A stretch of DNA of 10,717 nt, from assembly GCA_050743365.1 (NCBI GenBank), contig JBOGFI010000090.1:1-10717 (forward strand). The letters run 5' to 3'. Shown piece by piece: positions 6,102-10,717 of the stretch; positions within the stretch are counted from its first letter, which is position 1; every line of letters begins with the position of its first letter. The notes below the pieces were generated by a model. It worked only from the letters and a program-made list of their open reading frames with translations. It made no database searches and was not told the DNA's origin. Origin of the DNA: JBOGFI01 sp050743365 (GTDB lineage Bacteria > Actinomycetota > Acidimicrobiia > IMCC26256 > JACDBD01). Both the position numbers and the translations under genes were made by a program.

Positions 6102-7094
6102 TCAGCCCGGCTCGGCCTCGTGGCCGGCGGGGATCCGCAGCCCGTGATACGCGTCGGGCGCGCTGATCTTGCCCGTGACGACCCGGTGGATCTCCTCGCA
6201 GATCGGCAGGTGCAGGTCGTGACGCGCCGCGAGCTCCATGACCGTCACGGCGGTCTTGACGCCCTCGGCGACCATCTTCATCTCGGCCAGGATCTCGTCG
6301 AGCGGACGGCCCCGCCCGAGCTGCTCGCCGACGTACCGATTCCGGCTCTGCGGGCTGATGCACGTCGCGATGAGGTCGCCCATGCCGGCGAGGCCTGCGA
6401 ACGTGGCCGGCTCACCGCCCATGGCCACGCCGAGGCGAGCCAGCTCGGCGAGGCCGCGCGCGATCACCGCCGCCCGGGTGTTGTCGCCCACGCCGATGCC
6501 CTGGGCGATGCCGGTGGCGATGGCGATGACGTTCTTGAGCGCCCCGCCCACCTCGCAGCCGACGACGTCGTGGTTCATGTAGATGCGGAACAGTCCACGG
6601 CGCAGCACCTGCTGGAGCGCGGCCGCGACCGACAGGTCCTCGGTGGCGATGACACTCGCGGCCGCGTGCCCGGCCATGATCTCCTTGGCCAGGTTGGGGC
6701 CCGTCAGCGCGGCGGCGGGATGCCCCGGGAGCAATTCCTTGATGACCTCGGTCATGCGCAGGAGCGTGCCCTGCTCGAGTCCCTTGGTGAGGCTCACGAC
6801 AGGGATCCATGGGCGCACGTACGGTCGCGCCTCTTCGAGCACGCCGCGGAAGCCGTGTGACGGCACCCCGACGATGAGCACGTCCGCGTCGCCGACCGCT
6901 TCGTCGAGGTCCGATGTGGCGCGCAGCTGCTCGGGCAGCGCGAAGTCCGGGAGGTAGCTCGCGTTCGTGTGCTGTTCGGCGATCTCGTTGGCCACGTCGG
7001 CACTGCGGGCCCACAACACCGTCGGGTTCCGTCCGCAGGCGAGCGTCGCCACCGTGGTTCCCCATGACCCCGCCCCGAGGACCGCCACCCGCAT
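6102..7094 (-). CDS. gpsA: NAD(P)-dependent glycerol-3-phosphate dehydrogenase
   Basis: Cytoplasmic enzyme reducing dihydroxyacetone phosphate to sn-glycerol-3-phosphate, the backbone of phospholipids and triacylglycerol. 330 aa, the normal GpsA length. The Rossmann dinucleotide motif GAGSWG is at residues 7-12, followed by the substrate-domain landmarks SLTKGLE with Lys104, LTGPNLAKEI (130-139), GGALKNVIAI with catalytic Lys187 (183-192), GDNTRAA (203-209), and TFAGLAGMGDL (231-241) followed by SPQSRNR, all in the family order. The ATG has AAGGA 7 nt upstream. It is the first gene of the minus-strand series and is transcribed divergently from the WS/DGAT gene. It is followed after 17 bp by a PlsC-type acyltransferase, so product and use of glycerol-3-phosphate appear to be genetically linked. 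The family assignment is secure. Cofactor preference (NADH or NADPH) cannot be read from the sequence. Confidence 0.97.
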   Translation of the reverse strand: MRVAVLGAGSWGTTVATLACGRNPTVLWARSADVANEIAEQHTNASYLPDFALPEQLRATSDLDEAVGDADVLIVGVPSHGFRGVLEEARPYVRPWIPVVSLTKGLEQGTLLRMTEVIKELLPGHPAAALTGPNLAKEIMAGHAAASVIATEDLSVAAALQQVLRRGLFRIYMNHDVVGCEVGGALKNVIAIATGIAQGIGVGDNTRAAVIARGLAELARLGVAMGGEPATFAGLAGMGDLIATCISPQSRNRYVGEQLGRGRPLDEILAEMKMVAEGVKTAVTVMELAARHDLHLPICEEIHRVVTGKISAPDAYHGLRIPAGHEAEPG

Positions 7095-7199
7095 CTCGCC
7101 ATCCTTGCACCCGCCGCTGTACGAGACTCGGGCGGCGGAGCAAGAATGAGCCGCGGACGGTGGCTAGGAGAGCTGCTGGTCGCCAGGAAGGGTGGCGCG
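7095..7199. promoter_or_regulatory. Divergent intergenic region, presumed promoters for the gpsA and WS/DGAT operons
   Basis: This is the only place in the window where two transcription units diverge, so promoters for both should lie here or in the gene ends. It is 51 bp if the WS/DGAT gene begins at the ATG at 7146, or 105 bp if it begins at 7200. On the minus strand TTGCTC (7142-7137) followed after 16 nt by TACAGC (7120-7115) is a weak sigma70-like candidate. On the plus strand TTGCAC at 7105-7110 has no convincing -10 partner. No clear operator palindrome is visible. The promoter calls are tentative and the regional inference rests on gene orientation. Confidence 0.4.
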
Positions 7200-8657
7200 A
7201 TGCCGGGCCCGGCCAAGCGGGAGATGCGCTTCGAGCGCAGGATGTCCGACGCCGAAGCAATGATGTGGAACGTCGAGAAGGACCCGTGGCTGAGCTCGAA
7301 CATCGGCACGGTCACCATCCTCGACCGGCCGGTCGACTTCGACGCCTTTCGGTGCCGGATCGCCCATGCGGTGGCCGACATCCCGCGGTTGCGGGAGCGG
7401 GTAGTGCCGGGCCTCGCCCGGCTGGCCCCGCCCACCTGGGAGCCCGATCCGGAGTTCCGCCTCGACTACCACGTGCGGAAGGTTGCCGTACCGGACCCGG
7501 GCTCCGAGCGGCAGCTCTTCGATCTCGCCGTCCTGCTCCTCCAGGACCCGCTCGACCGCAGCCGTCCCCTCTGGCAGTTCTTCGCCGTCGAAGGCCTGGA
7601 AGGCGAGCGCGGTGCCCTGGTGACCAAGCTCCACCACACCGTCGCCGACGGCAAGGGCGCGGTACGGCTGGCCGAGGCCTACATGGAGGTGTCGCGCGAC
7701 GCCCCCCTCCCGCCCGACGTCGACCTCGATGCCGTCACGGCCGCGGCGGTGACCGAGAGGAGCGCGGAGCGGGGCGCTGACGCGTCGAGGAGCCTGGCCC
7801 GCTCCGCCCTGCACGTGGGCGGCCACGCCTTGCGGCGCCAACTGGGGATCGGCCGCCGGGCGCTCGGCGGCGTGGCCCTGGCGCTGGCCGACCCCGCACG
7901 CCTCCTCGAGGCCGGCGGCAACGTCGTGAAGACGGTGCGCTCGGCCCGGGCCCAGATCGATGTGGGCGAGCCTTCGGGGGGCTCGCCGCTCTGGCGGACT
8001 CGCTCCCGGCACCGCCACTTCGAGGCGCTGTCTCTCCCCTTCGCGGTTGCGAAGCGCGCCAGCGCCTCCCTGGGCGGCTCTCTGAACGACTTCTTCGTGA
8101 CCGGCGCCGTCATCGCCGGCGTGCGCTACCACGAGAAGCTGGGTGCTCCGGTGGAGACCTTCAACGTGTCGTTCATCGTCAGCACCCGCCAGGACCGGGC
8201 GGCCGGCGGCAACTCCTTCACGCCGACCAAGATCGAGGTGCCCGCCGGGCCGATGGATGCGGCCGGGCGGTTCGCCGCGATCCGCGCCGCGCTGGGACAG
8301 CGGCGGGGCGACATCACCGGGCAGGGCCCGATCGCCGCCGTGGCCGGCATCGCCAACCTCCTCCCCACCTCGGTGATGGCCCGTGTGGCCCGCTCGCAGG
8401 CCGGGAAGATCGACTTCGCCACCAGCAACGTCCGGGCCGCCCCCTTCGAGCTGTACATGTCGGGGGCGAAGGTCCTGGCTCCCTACCCGATCGGGCCCGT
8501 CGCCGGCACGGCGTGGAACGTCACCCTCATGTCCTACAACGACACCCTCTACCTGGGCGTGCACCTGGACCCGGTGGCCGTCGCCGAGCCCGACCTGCTC
8601 CGCCGATGCCTCGAGGAGGGTCTCGAGGAGCTGCTCGTCGCCGGAGGCGGGTCATGA
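7200..8657 (+). CDS. WS/DGAT-type wax ester synthase / diacylglycerol O-acyltransferase
   Basis: Acyl-CoA-dependent O-acyltransferase, typically making triacylglycerol from diacylglycerol or wax esters from fatty alcohols, usually at the inner membrane face or on lipid bodies. The 485-aa protein opens with MSDAEAMMWNVEKDPWLSSN (15-34), the standard WS/DGAT N-terminus. It carries PLWQFFAVEGL (123-133), the catalytic HHTVADG motif (145-151, His146 and Asp150), and SLNDFFVTGAV (294-304), equivalent to the ND motif of the C-terminal domain. The C-terminal part (SNVRAAPFELYMSGAKV, then NVTLMSYNDTLYLGVHLDP) fits DUF1298. I prefer the ATG at 7200 because AGGAAGGG lies 7 nt upstream and homology starts soon after. 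An in-frame ATG at 7146 with GGAG 5 nt upstream would give 503 aa, and 7224 is also possible. Its stop overlaps the next gene's start as ATGA. Whether it favours diacylglycerol or alcohols is not readable here. Confidence 0.93.
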   Translation: MPGPAKREMRFERRMSDAEAMMWNVEKDPWLSSNIGTVTILDRPVDFDAFRCRIAHAVADIPRLRERVVPGLARLAPPTWEPDPEFRLDYHVRKVAVPDPGSERQLFDLAVLLLQDPLDRSRPLWQFFAVEGLEGERGALVTKLHHTVADGKGAVRLAEAYMEVSRDAPLPPDVDLDAVTAAAVTERSAERGADASRSLARSALHVGGHALRRQLGIGRRALGGVALALADPARLLEAGGNVVKTVRSARAQIDVGEPSGGSPLWRTRSRHRHFEALSLPFAVAKRASASLGGSLNDFFVTGAVIAGVRYHEKLGAPVETFNVSFIVSTRQDRAAGGNSFTPTKIEVPAGPMDAAGRFAAIRAALGQRRGDITGQGPIAAVAGIANLLPTSVMARVARSQAGKIDFATSNVRAAPFELYMSGAKVLAPYPIGPVAGTAWNVTLMSYNDTLYLGVHLDPVAVAEPDLLRRCLEEGLEELLVAGGGS

Positions 8658-10072
8658 CCAGGGAGATCGCCATCTTCGACCTCGACTCGGCCCTGCTGGG
8701 CCGGTCCCCGCTGCCGGTGTTGGCCGACACGGTGTCGGGCGCAGACCCAGCTCGGGGCCGGCTCGTGCGCGCGGTCCAGGCCGTCTACCGGTTGCTCGAT
8801 GTGGCCACCGGGCCCTTCCTGACCGGTGCGGTCGTGCGCGCCGCGGCGAGGAGCACGGCGGGATGGGACCTCTCGCAGGTGCGGCGGGTGGGAGAGCAGG
8901 CGGCCTCCGCCGTCGACGACATGGTCGCTCCCCACGCGCGGGCGGAGATGGACGAGCACCGTGAGGCGGGCCGCGACCTCCTGCTCACCACGGTGCTCCC
9001 CCCCGACCTGGCCGAGCCGGCTGCCCGCCGCCTCGGCTTCGACGCCGTCGTCGGCACCCGCATCGGCGTCAGCGAGGGCCGGCTCGACGGGAACGTCGAG
9101 GGGCCGGTGGTGTGGGGCCGGGGCAAGCTGCTGGCTGTCCGGGAGTGGGCGGCCGCCAACGACGCCGTCCTCGGGCGCAGCTACGCCTACGCCGGCCGGA
9201 TCCACGACGCCGCCCTACTGGCCGAGGTCGGCCACCCGACCGTGATCGACCCCGACCCGCGGCTGGCCGCCCTGGCCTGGCTCCGCGGCTGGGCCACACG
9301 GTCCTTCGACGTCCCGCCCGGCGTCGTCAAGGTGGCCGGCCGGGAGATCCAGGAGCTGCTGCGCCCGCTGACGCGTCCTGAGCTCGTGCCTTTCGCCCGC
9401 TTCGAGTTCTCCGGCCTCGAGCACATCCCCGCCTCCGGCGCCGCGATCGTCTGCGGCAACCACCGCAGCTACCTCGATACCAACGCGGTGGCCCTCACCA
9501 TCGCGCGCAAGGGTCGCAACGCCCGGTTCCTCGGGAAGAAGGAGGTGTTCGACGCGCCCGTCTTCGGACCGATCGCCCGTTGGCTGGGCGGCATCCGGGT
9601 CGAGCGCGGCAGCGGCTCCGACGAGCCTCTACGGGCGGCGGTCAAGGCGCTGAGGGCGGGCGAGCTCATCTGCGTCATGCCCCAGGGGACGATCCCCAGG
9701 GGCGCGGCCTTCTTCGAGCCCGAGCTCAAGGGCCGCTGGGGCGCGGCGCAGCTGGCCGCCATGACCCGGGCCCCGGTCATCCCGCTCGGGCTGTGGGGGA
9801 CCGAGAAGGCGTGGCCGCGCAGCTCCCGCCTGCCGCGGCTCGATCGCGCCCACCCTCCGCAGGTGACGGTGCGGGCCGGTCCCGCGGTCGAGCTGTTCTA
9901 CCGGGACCCGGACGAGGACACCAAGCGGATCATGAGCGCCATCGTCGACCTCCTCCCGCCCGAGGCCCGCGAGCGGCGCGAGCCGACTTCCGAGGAGCTC
10001 GCCCTCACCTACCCCCCGGGCTACAAGGGCGACGCCACCCGCGAGCACGAGCGACGTCCGGGCCGCGACTGA
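8654..10072 (+). CDS. HAD-like / PlsC-type acyltransferase fusion protein (copy 2, degenerate HAD motifs)
   Basis: Paralogue of the minus-strand fusion at 4663-6084, 472 aa, with the same architecture. The C-terminal PlsC half (about 241-440) is well preserved: NHRSYLD with His270 and Asp275, GGIRVERG (312-319), MPQGTIPRG (342-350, again Gln344 in place of the usual Glu), PVIPLGLWG (374-382), and a closing FYRDPDEDTKRIMSA almost identical to copy 1. The N-terminal HAD half keeps FDLD (Asp9, Asp11) and Lys158 but reads DSA where active HADs have Dx(T/V). Where copy 1 has SDSWYD it has AGRIHD, losing the first motif IV aspartate and keeping only Asp185. Phosphatase activity is therefore doubtful while acyltransferase activity looks plausible. 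The ATG at 8654 has GGAGG 6 nt upstream and overlaps the WS/DGAT stop (ATGA). It probably supplies phosphatidate in the pathway leading to the WS/DGAT substrate diacylglycerol. Confidence 0.92.
   Translation: MTREIAIFDLDSALLGRSPLPVLADTVSGADPARGRLVRAVQAVYRLLDVATGPFLTGAVVRAAARSTAGWDLSQVRRVGEQAASAVDDMVAPHARAEMDEHREAGRDLLLTTVLPPDLAEPAARRLGFDAVVGTRIGVSEGRLDGNVEGPVVWGRGKLLAVREWAAANDAVLGRSYAYAGRIHDAALLAEVGHPTVIDPDPRLAALAWLRGWATRSFDVPPGVVKVAGREIQELLRPLTRPELVPFARFEFSGLEHIPASGAAIVCGNHRSYLDTNAVALTIARKGRNARFLGKKEVFDAPVFGPIARWLGGIRVERGSGSDEPLRAAVKALRAGELICVMPQGTIPRGAAFFEPELKGRWGAAQLAAMTRAPVIPLGLWGTEKAWPRSSRLPRLDRAHPPQVTVRAGPAVELFYRDPDEDTKRIMSAIVDLLPPEARERREPTSEELALTYPPGYKGDATREHERRPGRD
9890..9957 (+). repeat. 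Inverted repeat arm B (best-conserved segment of the HAD/PlsC paralogues)
   Basis: Counterpart in inverted orientation of 4769-4836, encoding ELFYRDPDEDTKRIMSAIVD and the following residues. The two arms are about 5 kb apart and belong to the paralogous genes at 4663-6084 and 8654-10072. Similarity is strong enough for occasional gene conversion to be conceivable, though long identical runs are absent. Confidence 0.75.
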
Positions 10073-10089
10073 CGCTGCGGCGCGGGGGG

Positions 10090-10717
10090 TCAGTCGAAGC
10101 GCCGGTGTTCCCACCAGGGGTAGAAGCCGGGCAGGTCGGCGCTGACCCGGCCCGGGAACCGGGGCGGCCGCTTCTCGAGGAACGACTCGACGCCCTCGCG
10201 GGCGTCCGCGGTCCGGCCGGTCGCGTGGACGGCCCGGGAGTCGAGTTTGTGCGCCTCCATCGGATGGTCGGCGCCGAGCAGGCGCCAGAGCATCTGGCGC
10301 GAGAGCGCCACCGACACGGCCGACGTGTTGTCGGCGATGTCGCTCGCCAGGGCGCGGGCGGCGGGCAGCAGCTCGTCGGGGGGCAGCACGGCGCGGACCA
10401 GGCCGGCCTCCAGCGCCTCGCTCGCGGGGAACACGCGGCCCGTCGCGACCCACTCCATCGCCCACCCGATGCCCACGACGCGGGGCAGGAACCAGGTGGA
10501 GCACGCCTCGGGCACGATGCCCCGCCGCGTGTGCACGAAGCCCATCCTGGCCTCGGTGGACGCGAGCCGGACGTCCATGGGGAGCGTCATGGCGATGCCG
10601 ACACCGACGGCGGGGCCGTTGATCGCCGCGATCACCGGCTTGGTGCTCTCGAAGATCCGTAGCGCGACGCGGCCGCCGGCGTCGCGCGGCACCGCGCCGC
10701 CGCCCCCGGCATCGAAC
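10090..10717 (-). CDS. Crotonase-fold enoyl-CoA hydratase/isomerase family protein, C-terminal part (5' end outside window)
   Basis: The frame is open to the window edge, so the visible 208 residues (from FDAGGGGAV to the stop) lack the N-terminus; a GTG at 10692 is internal and not the real start. Crotonase landmarks are STKPVIAAINGPAVGVG (the CoA-binding and oxyanion-hole helix start), a DVRLAS strand, GFVHTRRGIVPEACSTWFLP, ATGRVFPASEALEAGLV, and a C-terminal helical region with SRAVHATGRTADAREGVESF followed by EKRPPRF. By eye, the two glutamates used by enoyl-CoA hydratases align with Ala (in GIAM) and His (in GFVH). A Glu is present in VPEACST, the place used by ECI2-type enoyl-CoA isomerases, so hydration is doubtful and isomerisation of 3-enoyl-CoA is an alternative. 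It converges with the plus-strand operon, stop codons 17 bp apart, with no hairpin terminator visible between them. A role in acyl-CoA supply or turnover is inferred. Confidence 0.88.
   Translation of the reverse strand, partial: FDAGGGGAVPRDAGGRVALRIFESTKPVIAAINGPAVGVGIAMTLPMDVRLASTEARMGFVHTRRGIVPEACSTWFLPRVVGIGWAMEWVATGRVFPASEALEAGLVRAVLPPDELLPAARALASDIADNTSAVSVALSRQMLWRLLGADHPMEAHKLDSRAVHATGRTADAREGVESFLEKRPPRFPGRVSADLPGFYPWWEHRRFD

Noticed and set aside
6085..6363. 93-codon in-frame upstream extension of HAD/PlsC copy 1
   Set aside because: It lies inside gpsA, is low-complexity Arg/Gly/Asp-rich, and the GTG at 6084 with GAAAGGGG upstream sits exactly where HAD homology begins.
7164..8564. 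466-codon minus-strand open frame opposite the WS/DGAT gene
   Set aside because: The sense strand encodes a full WS/DGAT with HHTVADG and all family blocks. The antisense product has no recognisable motif.
8513..8653. 47-codon in-frame upstream extension of HAD/PlsC copy 2
   Set aside because: It overlaps the WS/DGAT C-terminus in another frame and has no homology. The ATG at 8654 has GGAGG upstream and an ATGA overlap.
10073..10089. G-rich convergent gap as a bidirectional terminator
   Set aside because: The 17 bp contain no inverted repeat able to form a stem, and no T-run follows on either strand.
1..10717. CRISPR array, tRNA/rRNA, insertion sequence, phage or defence system
   Set aside because: No regularly spaced repeats, cloverleaf, transposase, integrase or nuclease motifs were seen on either strand. 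Codon and base composition look even throughout.

Overview
The window is a dense, GC-rich stretch of bacterial chromosome with almost no intergenic DNA. Synonymous positions are strongly G/C, starts are GTG as well as ATG, and many genes overlap by a few bases. The gene set (HAD-phosphatase/PlsC fusion proteins, a WS/DGAT wax ester/triacylglycerol synthase, and a LIV-type transporter with a Gly/Ala-rich lipoprotein) points to an actinobacterium. A non-mycobacterial, perhaps acidimicrobial-type, lineage is my inference and is not proven by the sequence.

Minus strand, 7094 down to 1, looks like one long operon. In transcription order: gpsA (glycerol-3-phosphate dehydrogenase), a HAD/PlsC fusion acyltransferase, a small secreted-and-anchored membrane protein of unknown function, then a complete branched-chain-amino-acid-type (HAAT) ABC importer: lipoprotein binding protein (livK-like), permeases livH and livM, ATPase livG, and the first 22 codons of livF, which runs off the left edge. 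Stop/start junctions are 17 bp, a 4-bp ATGA overlap, 13 bp, 4 bp, TGATG, a 14-bp overlap and 13 bp, which suggests translational coupling throughout.

Plus strand, from about 7146/7200 to 10072, is a divergent two-gene operon. It holds a WS/DGAT acyltransferase and a second HAD/PlsC fusion protein, joined by an ATGA overlap. The second fusion is a clear paralogue of the minus-strand one, so the pair forms a diverged inverted repeat flanking gpsA and WS/DGAT. In the second copy the HAD phosphatase motifs are partly lost while the PlsC motifs are intact.

Right edge, minus strand, 10717 to 10090: the C-terminal part of a crotonase-fold enzyme. It converges on the plus-strand operon across only 17 bp. 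Its active-site pattern looks more like an enoyl-CoA isomerase of the ECI2 type than a hydratase.

Taken together, positions 4663-10717 read as a glycerolipid-assembly island. GpsA makes glycerol-3-phosphate, the PlsC domains acylate lysophosphatidate to phosphatidate, and WS/DGAT can acylate diacylglycerol to triacylglycerol, with an acyl-CoA-processing enzyme beside them. From memory, PlsC fusion + WS/DGAT + enoyl-CoA hydratase resembles the Mycobacterium tuberculosis Rv2483c-Rv2486 neighbourhood. What is unusual is that this module appears to be co-transcribed with a LIV-type importer. I see no rRNA, tRNA, CRISPR, insertion sequence, phage or defence genes.
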